Under the pieces are notes generated by a model. The model was not told the origin of the DNA, ran no database searches, and saw only the letters and a list, made by a program, of their open reading frames with translations. A program made the translations under genes and the position numbers. Source: Chromohalobacter moromii (GTDB lineage: Bacteria > Pseudomonadota > Gammaproteobacteria > Pseudomonadales > Halomonadaceae). Taken from it: a stretch of DNA of 64,000 bases. Location of the stretch: NCBI RefSeq assembly GCF_023091865.1, contig NZ_JAHXDI010000003.1, forward strand, positions 186,001-250,000. The letters are read 5' to 3'. Shown in pieces: positions 16,716 through 25,117 of the stretch; position 1 is the first letter of the stretch; the number at the start of each line of letters is the position of its first letter.

Positions 16716-17480
16716 TCAAAGTACGGCGAGCATGCCGCCATCAACGTAGATAATTTGTCCATTGACATAGTTGGAAGCAGGCGATGCTAAGTACACCACC
16801 GTCCCGACCAAGTCTTCAGGCGTTCCCCAACGCCGCGATGGTGTACGCCCAGTAATCCAGCCATTGAAATCCGGATCATCGACGAGCGGTTGCGTCATCT
16901 CGGTAATCATATAACCAGGACCAATCGCATTGGACTGTATACCGTGCTCTGCCCATTCCGCCGCCATCGATTGCGTCAATAATCGTACTCCACCTTTTGC
17001 AGCCGTGTAGGCACCTACAGTAGGACGAGCTACGGAGCTCATCAGTGAACCAATATTGACTACCTTGCCACCCTGGCCGCGCTCTATCATTTGACGTGCG
17101 ACATTGCGACCGAGCAAGAAAGCGCTCGACAAGTTAGTGTTGATGACCGTATCCCACTCATTGCGGGTCAACTCCACCAGCGGCTTGCGCAGTTGCATGC
17201 CCGCATTATTGACTAGGATGTCAATATATACGCCATCCCCCTTGAGGTTACCAAGCGCCTTTTCGATAGCCGCTTCGTCCGTAATGTCGAAGGAAGTTTT
17301 CAGTACATTGAATCCTTCACTGGACAGTACTGAGTGGGCCTCATGCAGCTTATCTTGGTTGCGCCCATGCAAAATGACTTGGGCCCCGGCTTGTGCCAAC
17401 CCCCTCGCCATAGCAAAGCCAAGGCCTCCAGATGAACCTGTAATCAGTGCTGTCTTGCCCGATAGATCAAAAATCGTCAT
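16716..17480 (-). CDS. SDR oxidoreductase, gluconate 5-dehydrogenase-like
   Basis: 254 residues. The cofactor motif TGSSGGLG (about residues 14-21), the NNAG motif, the active Ser in the NIGSLMSSVARP segment, and YTAAKGG with catalytic Tyr and Lys are all present; the C-terminus ends with YVNGQIIYVDGGMLAVL. The overall style (FDLSGKTALITG start, QLRKPLVELTRNEWDTVINT) is that of gluconate 5-dehydrogenase (IdnO/Gno) and the related KduD. It probably oxidises the sugar acid imported by the TRAP system encoded downstream on the same strand. GGGAG precedes the start at 17480. Confidence 0.88.
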   Translation of the reverse strand: MTIFDLSGKTALITGSSGGLGFAMARGLAQAGAQVILHGRNQDKLHEAHSVLSSEGFNVLKTSFDITDEAAIEKALGNLKGDGVYIDILVNNAGMQLRKPLVELTRNEWDTVINTNLSSAFLLGRNVARQMIERGQGGKVVNIGSLMSSVARPTVGAYTAAKGGVRLLTQSMAAEWAEHGIQSNAIGPGYMITEMTQPLVDDPDFNGWITGRTPSRRWGTPEDLVGTVVYLASPASNYVNGQIIYVDGGMLAVL

Positions 17481-17685
17481 AAGCCGCTTACTCCCTTGCA
17501 TCAGGATAGTTAAAGCTGTTGAATAACCGCATCGTCATCCCTAATTTTTCAAGGCTTCAGAAGGAGCACCACGGTCATTCCCCGAGCAGCCATGGTTAAG
17601 CATTCACTACGTGCCACCTTTGTCTAACGCTGCTTTTATGCTCTTAGATTTCGTTGTCTAATAAGAAATATATCGCCAAATTTCA

Positions 17686-17703
17686 AAGTATTCCATAATA
17701 CTT
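17686..17703. promoter_or_regulatory. Perfect palindrome upstream of the GntR/FCD gene
   Basis: AAGTATT-CCAT-AATACTT is an exact 18-bp dyad 26 bases before the regulator start, in the divergent region facing the SDR gene. It is a good candidate operator for the adjacent regulator. Confidence 0.5.
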
Positions 17704-17729
17704 AAGATTAACGATGGACAGGTAAAACA

Positions 17730-18458
17730 ATGTCTGACACAAAAAAATCAGCCGCTTATAGTAAGTCCCAGGGAAATCTGGCTTATGAACGGCTTGAATC
17801 AAGCATTGCTCATATGGATATTCAGCCAGGCGCCTTCATGACCATGGCCGACTTGCAGAAGCAGGTAGGGCTGGGGCGCACCCCAGTGTTGGAAGCTACT
17901 CGCAAACTGACTGACGATACCCTGCTGGAGATGCAAGCAGGCATTGGGATACGGGTCACCCCTATTGACCTGGCGAGAGAGAAGCGATTACTCAAGATCC
18001 GGCGTGATCTGGAGTGTTTCGTACTCGAGATGGCTATCGAGAATGAAAGCGGCTTAGTGCGAAACCAAATGCACCATTTAATTCAAGCTTTGCACGAAGC
18101 CGAGTCGAACAATGACTTGCGTCGATTCAACGACCTCGATAAGCGCATGGATCAACTAATTATTGAAGCCGCCAACGAGCCTTTTGTAGCACGCACACTA
18201 CGACCATTACATACCATATTTCGTCGCTTAGGCTTTCTTTACCAGAGCCATCTAGGAGACACCACCTCAATCAACAAGAACATACTAATTCACATTAAAA
18301 TACTTGATGCTGTTCTCAATCGTGACGTCTCCTCTGCCATCTCCGCCAACCATGAGCTCATGGACTTTATGCATGCCATGTTCGAACCGCTGGACCGGAA
18401 ACTAGAGCCTTCATTCTTTGACGTCAGTATCAAGCCACTCGATGCAGACCTTTACTGA
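17730..18458 (+). CDS. GntR-family regulator with FCD domain
   Basis: 242 residues: an N-terminal GntR winged helix (about 17-85, with GLGRTPVLEATRKLTDDTLL as the recognition part) and an all-helical FCD ligand domain (about 90-225, with RRDLECFVLEMAIENES at its start). The FCD branch senses organic acids, often through a bound metal. It is divergent from the SDR-TRAP gene set and is most likely its repressor. The gene is distinctly AT-rich like its neighbours. The start has the weak AGGTAAAACA upstream. Confidence 0.88.
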   Translation: MSDTKKSAAYSKSQGNLAYERLESSIAHMDIQPGAFMTMADLQKQVGLGRTPVLEATRKLTDDTLLEMQAGIGIRVTPIDLAREKRLLKIRRDLECFVLEMAIENESGLVRNQMHHLIQALHEAESNNDLRRFNDLDKRMDQLIIEAANEPFVARTLRPLHTIFRRLGFLYQSHLGDTTSINKNILIHIKILDAVLNRDVSSAISANHELMDFMHAMFEPLDRKLEPSFFDVSIKPLDADLY

Positions 18459-18509
18459 TCGTCTGAAAGATTAGCCGGCGTGAAGCGCCCCCGCCGGCTG
18501 AAACCGGTG

Positions 18510-18923
18510 TTACGTCTCTACCTTGCCTCGCAGGGCCTTGGTCTTGCCCTTACGGGTTTTCTTGTCGACGCGGCGGCGCTTCGCGCCCTTGGAAGGCTGA
18601 GTGGGGCGGCGCACCTTGTGCTGCTTTACCGCGTCCTGGATCAATGCCTTGAGACGCGCCAGCGCTTCTTCCTTGTTGGCTTCCAGCGTGCGATAACGCT
18701 GCGCCTTGAGGATGATCACACCGTCCTTGCTAATACGCTGATCCGACAGTGCCATCAGTCGTTCTTTGTAGAACGGCGGCAATGACGAGTGGGGAATATC
18801 GAAACGTAGATGCACCGCCGAGGCGACCTTGTTGACGTTCTGGCCACCGGCGCCCTGCGCGCGAATCTGGCTGATATCGATTTCCCAATCGGCGAGCGCC
18901 ACCGTATTGGAGATCCTCAGCAT
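18510..18923 (-). CDS. arfB: Alternative ribosome-rescue factor / peptidyl-tRNA hydrolase ArfB
   Basis: 137 residues. GAGGQNVNK contains the catalytic GGQ loop of class I release factors; there is no codon-recognition domain, and the C-terminus is rich in Lys and Arg (from about residue 105), which in ArfB threads into the empty mRNA channel of stalled ribosomes. It hydrolyses the peptidyl-tRNA to free them. The start at 18923 follows GAGGG and opens the family N-terminus (LRISNTV); an earlier in-frame ATG is possible. Confidence 0.92.
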   Translation of the reverse strand: MLRISNTVALADWEIDISQIRAQGAGGQNVNKVASAVHLRFDIPHSSLPPFYKERLMALSDQRISKDGVIILKAQRYRTLEANKEEALARLKALIQDAVKQHKVRRPTQPSKGAKRRRVDKKTRKGKTKALRGKVET

Positions 18924-19016
18924 GGTGTAGCCCTCGTGACATGACACGCCGAGCACGGCGCGTGAATGATGCGCGTCAGACTACACTATTGGCGGTGCCT
19001 CGGGCGTCGACGCAAA

Positions 19017-19190
19017 TTATAGGGGGTCGTCATCTTGACGCTGTTTAGCGTTCAGAGTGGAGACGTTCGCCGTGTCGTTATGGACACTAACGTTTTGATT
19101 AGCCTCGCTTTCCGCCACCATAGAGAACGGCAGCAATGCAGAGACGACGATGGTTGCCAACATCGAGAACAGCTTGTTGAGTGCTTTCAT
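19017..19190 (-). CDS. Small exported peptide, unrecognised
   Basis: 57 residues. A basic start and a hydrophobic core (MKALNKLFSMLATIVVSALL then PFSMVAESEAN) form a clear signal peptide likely cut near MVA-ESE, leaving a polar, acidic tail (about 28 residues) rich in Asn, Asp and Gln. AGGAG lies before the ATG at 19190, and an earlier in-frame ATG is not needed. No family is recognised. It is transcribed away from the PQQ dehydrogenase pair, and its upstream region contains a 12-bp palindrome (19240-19251). Confidence 0.6.
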   Translation of the reverse strand: MKALNKLFSMLATIVVSALLPFSMVAESEANQNVSVHNDTANVSTLNAKQRQDDDPL

Positions 19191-19534
19191 GACCACTCCT
19201 GGATTTGGTGGTGATGCGGCGTTTTGTCGCATTACACAATTAGCATGCTAAAAGATTCACTGCGCGTCAAGCCCTTCTCGATCATCAAGCCCCATGTACC
19301 GCCTTACGGCGCCTCCACGCACAAATTCGTTAGCAGAAAAATAATTTTTTGAAACAAGACCACAAAAGTCCTACGTTTTTTACTAAAATGGGAGCCGAGA
19401 GCTACGACCAAAGACGTAGCCAAGGCTCAACCATTTCGCTCATCCCCTTTGAGCTTGGCGCTATGTGCCCCAGCCCAACGGCGGAATAAAAGAGCCAGGT
19501 GATCATTCCTGTCCCACAAGGAGACAACAACGCC
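19191..19534. other. Divergent intergenic region between the small peptide and the PQQ dehydrogenase pair
   Basis: 344 bp with no gene on either strand. It is AT-richer in the middle (19320-19395). It contains the palindrome TTAGCATGCTAA at 19240-19251 and, near the right end, the ribosome site AAGGAG (19517-19522). Promoters for both flanking genes must lie here. Confidence 0.6.
19240..19251. promoter_or_regulatory. 12-bp perfect palindrome TTAGCATGCTAA
   Basis: An exact dyad 50 bases upstream of the small exported peptide gene, in the region expected to hold its promoter. MarR-type repressors use sites of this form, but no such regulator is adjacent. Confidence 0.35.
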
Positions 19535-19900
19535 ATGCCACAATCTCGCTCGCAAAGGTTGGGCGCCATTGTGCTGCTGGTAGCCTCGATCGTCGGGTTT
19601 GCCATCGCACTCTATGCCTATTTCACCCCGCTGACCGGGGTCAATGGCACACTTGGCGCGCTTGTCGCCATCCTGGCCAACATCGCCCTGGCCGTCATGG
19701 CGCTCATCTTGCCTGCATTGAAAGGGAACGCCTCGCGTAACGTGTGGCGCGTGCTGATTTTGCTGGGTCTTGCCGGCACCTTCTTCGCAGCCCTCCTCCT
19801 ACATCAATGGTGGATCTGTGTCGCCATGGTGGTCGGCCTAATCGGGCTGATTCTAGATGTGGCCCTCGCGAACCGCACCGCTCATCCCGCCCAACCATAA
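19535..19900 (+). CDS. Four-helix membrane protein, probable anchor/partner of the PQQ dehydrogenase
   Basis: 121 residues with four predicted membrane helices (about 7-28, 37-60, 68-84 and 86-106). It stands 11 bases before the gene for a PQQ dehydrogenase that lacks the membrane domain found at the N-terminus of the E. coli-type glucose dehydrogenase. The number and size of helices resemble that missing domain (five helices in the classical enzyme), so a split membrane-anchor or quinone-docking role is a reasonable inference. No sequence motif proves it. AAGGAG lies 12 bases before the ATG. Confidence 0.72.
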   Translation: MPQSRSQRLGAIVLLVASIVGFAIALYAYFTPLTGVNGTLGALVAILANIALAVMALILPALKGNASRNVWRVLILLGLAGTFFAALLLHQWWICVAMVVGLIGLILDVALANRTAHPAQP

Positions 19901-19911
19901 GGAGCCGTCCC

Positions 19912-21951
19912 ATGCCGACATTGAGAACCACCGCGCAACGCCTGGGCACGGCCACGGCGCTGGCGCTTTTCCTGACGCCTTTGCCGCTTTTGGCGCAGGA
20001 TCAGAGCGCCGACCAAGATGCCTCGAGCGCACAAGAGGGCGCGACGTCACAAGCTTCATCCCAGCAAGCTTCGTCCGAATCGATACCGCTGGTCCCCGGC
20101 ACGCCAACCTGGGATAGCTTCCACGGCCAGCTCAACGCGCAGAAATACAGCCCTCTCGACCAGATCAACGCCGACAACGTCGGTGACCTGGAAAAAGCCT
20201 GGGAAGTGCACACCGGCGATGTCTCCGATGGCTCCGGCGACCTGCCACCCACTGTCTGGTCCGCGACGCCGGTCTTCGCCAACGACACGCTCTATATCGG
20301 CACGCCGTTCTACCGCATTCTCGCGCTAGACCCTGCCACTGGTGAGCAGAAGTGGAGCTTCGATACCGAGTCCACGCTTGAAGCAATGACGCAGCCCGCG
20401 CTCAAGAGCCGCGGTGTCGCCTACTGGGAAGCGGATGACCCGGTCGAAGGCGAGTCCTGCCAGAAAATCGTCTATCTCGGCACCATGGACGCGCAGCTCT
20501 TCGCCGTCGATGCCGACACTGGCGAGAAGTGCACCAGCTTCGCCGATAACGGCGTACTCGACGTCAACCAGTGGAACGACACCCACGCTAAGTGGCCGCT
20601 GTCGCTGCTGCAGCCACCGACCGTGGTCGGCGATCACCTGATCCTCGGCTGGGCCGGCAAGGACTGGGCGTTCGAGCAAGCGCCTCCCGGCACCGTGTTC
20701 TCCATCAATGCCCGCACAGGCGAGCGCGAATGGAGCTTCAACGCCCTTTCCGAAGAGATGCGTGAGAAGAGCGGTACCGCCAACGTGTGGACGCACATGT
20801 CCGCCGACGAGGAAAACGGCCTCGTGTACCTGCCGATCTCCTCGCCGTCACCCAACTATTGGGGCGGCAATCGCACCGAGGAAGCCCCCCTGGCAACCTC
20901 GACCACCGCGCTTGACGTCGATACCGGCGAAGTCGTCTGGTCACGCCAGTGGGTCCACCACGATGTCTGGGACTATGACATCAACTCCGCGCCGACACTG
21001 ATGGACATCACGGTGGATGGCGAGGAAATTCCGGCATTGATCCAAGCCACAAAGCAAGGCTTCCTATTCGTCGTCAACCGTCTGACCGGAGAGGACGTCT
21101 GGCCGATCGAGGAGCGTCCGGTACCGCAGGGTGATGGCTCCGTCAAAGGCGAAGAATACGCGGACACGCAACCCTTCCCAACCAAGCCCGCTCCGCTGCT
21201 CGACCAGTCCGAGAAGCCGAAGATCTGGAAACTCGCCGATGTCGTTGGCGGTGGTCAGTGCTCGGCACTCTGGGATGACCTAACGTACGAGGGCATGTAC
21301 ACGCCGCCCACCACCAAGGGCGAAGGTGCACTGGCCTACCCAGATAGTGCCGGTGGCGTACAATGGGGTGGTGTCGCGTTCGACCCCGTCAGCCAGACGG
21401 CCATCGTCAACACTTCGCACATCGTGCAGACCATCAAGCTCTATGACCGCGAGGCCTACGAGAAGGCCGACAGCGGTTCGGGCAACGAAAGCGGCTTCTC
21501 GCCGCAGACAGGGGCGCCTTACGGCATGCGTCTCGAAGTAGCACGTAACTGGCTCGGCATGCCGTGCTGGGAGCCGCCCTTCGGCGAAGTCGTCGCGCTC
21601 GACATGAAAACCGGCGATGTGAAATGGCGTCGTCCGATCGGCTCCTCGCAGCAGTACGGCTTCTTCATGCCTGAAAGCTGGGGCTCGCCCACCATCGGTG
21701 GCCCTGCCGTCACGGCCGGTAACCTGGTCTTCATCGGGGCCTCGATGGACGCCAAGCTACGCGCCTATTCGCTCGACAGCGGCGAAGAACTGTGGGAAGA
21801 CCAGGCCGAAGCGCCTGCCGTCGCCAACCCCGCCGTCTACGAGTATGAAGGTCGCGAATATGTCGCTTTCGTAGCAGGCGGTAACTCGATCCTGAAGGAT
21901 CAGGTCGGCGACCAAGTCGTCGTCTACGCACTGCCGGAAGACGACGAATAA
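19912..21951 (+). CDS. PQQ-dependent dehydrogenase, membrane-glucose-dehydrogenase family, soluble form
   Basis: 679 residues with a signal peptide (about 1-28, ending LLAQ) and a Ser/Gln/Ala-rich linker to about 55, then the eight-bladed quinoprotein propeller. Conserved points include WSATPVFANDTLYIGTPFYR, WVHHDVWDYDINSAPTLMDI and the last-blade PAVYEYEGREYVAF. This is the glucose/quinate dehydrogenase branch rather than the cytochrome-fused alcohol dehydrogenases: no haem CxxCH motif is present. The protein lacks the usual five-helix membrane domain; the upstream 121-residue membrane protein probably supplies it. Substrate (aldose or polyol) is not certain. PQQ synthesis genes are not in the window. 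AAGGAG precedes the ATG. Confidence 0.88.
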   Translation: MPTLRTTAQRLGTATALALFLTPLPLLAQDQSADQDASSAQEGATSQASSQQASSESIPLVPGTPTWDSFHGQLNAQKYSPLDQINADNVGDLEKAWEVHTGDVSDGSGDLPPTVWSATPVFANDTLYIGTPFYRILALDPATGEQKWSFDTESTLEAMTQPALKSRGVAYWEADDPVEGESCQKIVYLGTMDAQLFAVDADTGEKCTSFADNGVLDVNQWNDTHAKWPLSLLQPPTVVGDHLILGWAGKDWAFEQAPPGTVFSINARTGEREWSFNALSEEMREKSGTANVWTHMSADEENGLVYLPISSPSPNYWGGNRTEEAPLATSTTALDVDTGEVVWSRQWVHHDVWDYDINSAPTLMDITVDGEEIPALIQATKQGFLFVVNRLTGEDVWPIEERPVPQGDGSVKGEEYADTQPFPTKPAPLLDQSEKPKIWKLADVVGGGQCSALWDDLTYEGMYTPPTTKGEGALAYPDSAGGVQWGGVAFDPVSQTAIVNTSHIVQTIKLYDREAYEKADSGSGNESGFSPQTGAPYGMRLEVARNWLGMPCWEPPFGEVVALDMKTGDVKWRRPIGSSQQYGFFMPESWGSPTIGGPAVTAGNLVFIGASMDAKLRAYSLDSGEELWEDQAEAPAVANPAVYEYEGREYVAFVAGGNSILKDQVGDQVVVYALPEDDE

Positions 21952-22001
21952 CGACCGTCAGTAAGCGCTAGAACGCAATATAGAAGTAACGTAGAAAGCA
22001 G

Positions 22002-22034
22002 ACGGGGTGGGCCCATTGGGCCCACCCCGTTTTT
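22002..22034 (+). terminator. Strong rho-independent terminator after the PQQ dehydrogenase gene
   Basis: A 13-bp perfect stem (ACGGGGTGGGCCC at 22002-22014 with GGGCCCACCCCGT at 22018-22030) with a 3-base loop, followed by five T. Confidence 0.95.
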
Positions 22035-22091
22035 ATTGGCTCGCGTCTTTGTGGCTAGGTCTGTAGCCCCGACCAACAGGCTATGAAACGT

Positions 22092-22682
22092 TCACGCCGA
22101 TACAACGCCGGCCAGATGCTCATAGAGTACGGCGAAGCCAATGGCGATGAGAATCAGGCCGCCCAAAACCTCTGCCCACTTGCCGACGACGGTGCCAATA
22201 GCACGACCGAGCAACGTGCCGCAGGTAACCATCAATGTCGTCGCCAGGCCGATAGCCAAGGAAGCCACGACGATATTTATATCCGTCAGCGCTAACGTAA
22301 TCCCCACGGCCAAGGCATCGATGCTGGTCGCCAGCGCCGTGAATGCAATCAGCCATATGGATTTGTCTCCCTGCTGATCTCCGGCAACCTTGATCGCGTC
22401 GGCACCGCCCTTCTGAAGCCCTTCCCAGATCATGTGACCGCCCAGCATCCCCAGCATGGCAAACGCGATCCAGTGGTCGATCCCGGAAACGAAACGCATC
22501 GCGACATGGCCGAGCGCCCATCCCGCCAACGGCATGATCGCCTCCACCACGCCAAACACAAGCCCTATGCGTAGCGCGCTGATGAAGCGTACCTTGCTCA
22601 GTTCGGCACCCCGGCCGACGGAAGCGGCAAAGGCGTCTGTCGACATGGCGAACGCCAACAAGATCAACGACGCAGGATTCAT
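22092..22682 (-). CDS. mntP: MntP-type manganese exporter
   Basis: 196 residues, six membrane helices in two repeats. The repeats carry LLAFAMSTDAFAASVGRGA near the start and FTALATSIDALAVGITLAL in the second half; the Asp residues in these helices are the metal-binding ones in MntP. The protein exports Mn2+ from the cytoplasm. The start at 22682 precedes MNPASLILL. No yybP-ykoY riboswitch is evident in the AT-rich upstream region. Confidence 0.93.
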   Translation of the reverse strand: MNPASLILLAFAMSTDAFAASVGRGAELSKVRFISALRIGLVFGVVEAIMPLAGWALGHVAMRFVSGIDHWIAFAMLGMLGGHMIWEGLQKGGADAIKVAGDQQGDKSIWLIAFTALATSIDALAVGITLALTDINIVVASLAIGLATTLMVTCGTLLGRAIGTVVGKWAEVLGGLILIAIGFAVLYEHLAGVVSA

Positions 22683-23022
22683 GTGGTCTCCATAATGCAC
22701 TGCAGGCGATGCTGAGAACGCATCTTCATTCCCAAAACCCGATTATTTTTGTCAACTTTTCAAACAGCCTATACCCGACATCCCTGAATAACAATAACTA
22801 CCTGAAAATAAAGTAAAAATTAACCTGGATTGATCAATATCGTGGCGGTTAACACTCTGCGAGCATGCTTCGAATGAATAACCAAGGTTTAACAATCCCT
22901 TGCGATTTATAGGGAAAAGCAAACGTACTGCGACGTTTCAGCGCAATAGCTGAAAAACGCTTGGCATATCATCGCCATATCACACATTCTGAAGATCGTT
23001 TCGACGGGGAAGGGATACCGCC
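22683..23022. other. AT-rich divergent region between mntP and tspO
   Basis: 340 bp with no gene. A consensus -35 box TTGACA reads toward mntP (22755-22750) but has no convincing -10. A site TTGATCAATATCGT at 22830-22843 matches the FNR/Anr consensus at eight of ten positions and lies about 180 bases before tspO. Confidence 0.55.
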
Positions 23023-23520
23023 ATGCAAGCATTTTCGACTCGCCACCAGGTCCTCGGTCTAATCGGCTGGCTGGTGGTCAGCTTCATTACCGCCGGGATC
23101 GGCGCCATCGCATCAGTGGATGCCACGCAGTTCTACGCCGAACTCACGCAGCCCAGTTGGGCACCCCCCGCCGGCGCCTTCGGCCCGGTGTGGACGACCC
23201 TTTTCGCCTTGATGGGCGTCGCCGCCTGGCTGGTCTGGCGGGAAGGCGGCTGGCGTCGGCACCAGGGCGTACTGACGCTGTTCATCGTGCATCTCGCCAT
23301 CAATGCACTCTGGAGCTGGCTGTTCTTCGTCTGGCACCAAGGGGCGCTGGCCTTCGTGGAGGTCATACTGTTATGGGGCATGATCCTCGCCACGCTCATC
23401 GCCTTTTGGCGCGTGCGTCCGCTGGCCGGGCTGCTTCTGGTGCCTTACCTAGCCTGGGTGACGCTGGCCACGGCACTGACCTACACCGTGTGGCAACTCA
23501 ACCCACAATTGCTGGGGTAA
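23023..23520 (+). CDS. tspO: TspO/MBR family protein
   Basis: 165 residues, five membrane helices, many tryptophans. QPSWAPPAGAFGPVWTTLFA (about residues 43-62) is the classic TspO signature, followed by INALWSWLFF and the ALTYTVWQLNP end. TspO proteins are outer- or inner-membrane tryptophan-rich proteins that bind porphyrins and affect oxygen- or stress-dependent expression. GGGGAAGGGA precedes the ATG. Confidence 0.93.
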   Translation: MQAFSTRHQVLGLIGWLVVSFITAGIGAIASVDATQFYAELTQPSWAPPAGAFGPVWTTLFALMGVAAWLVWREGGWRRHQGVLTLFIVHLAINALWSWLFFVWHQGALAFVEVILLWGMILATLIAFWRVRPLAGLLLVPYLAWVTLATALTYTVWQLNPQLLG

Positions 23521-23584
23521 GGCCAACTCTCGGGAAGGAAGCGCCTTACTGAAAATCCGGCTGACGTCGAACGAGTAGGATGGC

Positions 23585-24175
23585 CTAGAATGGTGGGGCC
23601 CGGTGCTCGCGCTGGCGTTTACTCGCCTCGATCCACCATGTCAGATCATCCGCAAACCGGCCAAACGCACGTTCAAAGGATTTGCCAGCATCACCGACGG
23701 GCGTGCCGTTCTCGTCCAACGTATTGGTAATCTGACCGACTGCGACCGTGCTGGAAATGACCACCATACCCATCTCAGCTAAAGTCCCGTGCCAGGCCAG
23801 ATTGGCGTGAGCACCGCCAAGACGGCCGGCCGAATAGCTGACGATACCGGCTGGGCGCCAGAACCACTCTTCCAGAAAGTGATCGGTCAGGTTCTTCAGA
23901 CCCGGCTGCATGCCCCAGTTGTATTCGCCAGTGACGAAGATGAAACCATCGGCCTCGCGAATCTTGGCCGCCAGTGCCTCCATCGGTGCCGGCGCCTCGC
24001 CCTTGGGATACTCCTTGTACATGCGATCCAGCATCGGCAGATCGACGGCCTTGGCATCGACCAGTTCGGCATCAGCGCCGCAATTCTTCAACGCACAGAC
24101 GATATAGTCGGCGAGCCGAATGCCGGCGCGATCGGACCGGTAGGAGCCGTAGAAAACCAGAATACGATCGGCCAT
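23585..24175 (-). CDS. NADPH-dependent FMN reductase family protein
   Basis: 196 residues. The flavodoxin-like fold starts with ILVFYGSYRSDRAGIRLADY (phosphate-binding loop for FMN), and EYNWGMQPGLKNLTDHF contains the family E-Y-N-x-G/s-x-P-x-x-L-K-N-x-x-D pattern. Such enzymes reduce FMN, quinones or azo dyes with NAD(P)H in the cytosol. The start at 24175 follows GAGGTG and removes an 85-residue upstream extension without flavodoxin features. Confidence 0.9.
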   Translation of the reverse strand: MADRILVFYGSYRSDRAGIRLADYIVCALKNCGADAELVDAKAVDLPMLDRMYKEYPKGEAPAPMEALAAKIREADGFIFVTGEYNWGMQPGLKNLTDHFLEEWFWRPAGIVSYSAGRLGGAHANLAWHGTLAEMGMVVISSTVAVGQITNTLDENGTPVGDAGKSFERAFGRFADDLTWWIEASKRQREHRAPPF

Positions 24176-24343
24176 GAGCAAGCACCTCGAACGCGAAGGG
24201 TGATTGGACAGACAAGCCCCTTCAGAGTAGCGCCGTCGAGGAAAAGCCACCACGACCACCCCCATGCGAAAGCCTACTTTATCTCCCGCGCGGAACCGGG
24301 CATGACTGTGTAGAGAACATCCAAAAATGCACAGGAGCCTGAC

Positions 24344-24877
24344 ATGCCGACCCACGCCACCACCGAATTCTGGAAGGACCTCGCCCCCATCGCCGAAAGC
24401 TTCAAGCCCGATGCCAGACCCGAGGTTCACATCGCCAACGCGCCCACCGAGGATGAGCGCTACTACGTACCGTTCTCCGAGACCGTCTCGTCCCGGCCAC
24501 TATGGATCTCGCCTTCGCAAAACCGCTGGTGCGATGTCCTCATGGCCAAGGGCGCTGGGCTGGTCAACCGCCACTACCACCCGCATGAAGTCTTCGCCTA
24601 CACCATCTCTGGTAAATGGGGTTACCTGGAGCACGACTGGGTCGCCACCGCTGGCGACTTCATCTACGAAACGCCCGGCGAAGGCCACACCCTCGTTGCC
24701 TACGACCACCCCGACCCGATGCGCGTCTTCTTCATCGTCACCGGCCCACTCATCTGGCTCGACGAGAACGGCGACTCCTGCGGCCACTTCGACGTGCACG
24801 ACTACATCGCCCTCTGCCGCGAGCACTACGACAAAGTCGGCCTCGGCGCCGACCTGGTGGACAGCCTCTTCCGCTAA
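24344..24877 (+). CDS. Cupin protein of the 2,4'-dihydroxyacetophenone dioxygenase family
   Basis: 177 residues, one cupin barrel. The first cupin motif, GLVNRHYHPHEVFAYTISGK (about residues 71-90), gives two metal-binding His and a Glu, and the second, GDFIYETPGEGHTLVAY, gives the third His. The resemblance is to 2,4'-dihydroxyacetophenone dioxygenase, an iron enzyme that cleaves between carbonyl and hydroxymethyl carbons. The real substrate in this organism is unknown. It is followed by a terminator, so it is likely monocistronic. Confidence 0.75.
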   Translation: MPTHATTEFWKDLAPIAESFKPDARPEVHIANAPTEDERYYVPFSETVSSRPLWISPSQNRWCDVLMAKGAGLVNRHYHPHEVFAYTISGKWGYLEHDWVATAGDFIYETPGEGHTLVAYDHPDPMRVFFIVTGPLIWLDENGDSCGHFDVHDYIALCREHYDKVGLGADLVDSLFR

Positions 24878-24903
24878 TCACCGATTTTTAAGCTCACCGC
24901 CAC

Positions 24904-24935
24904 CACGCCGCCACACACCCAGCGGCGTGTTTTTT
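24904..24935 (+). terminator. Terminator of the cupin dioxygenase-like gene
   Basis: Stem CACGCCGC (24904-24911) with GCGGCGTG (24922-24929), then six T. Confidence 0.85.
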
Positions 24936-25117
24936 CACACGCTTTGACTACAGTGAATGTAGCGTTAGGTGTGGGAAGGGTAATAACTGGAAACAATCCG
25001 AAGTAGAAATGTCAACAAGGCCGGGAGCGTATCCATCCGTCTTATAAAACCATTACGACGTTAGAATACGATCGTCCTTTCGCTGACCACTCAATAGTGC
25101 CAATAAAGGAGAAACCT

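Noticed and set aside
22683-22830. yybP-ykoY manganese riboswitch upstream of mntP
   Set aside because: The conserved loop sequences of that riboswitch were not found in the leader.
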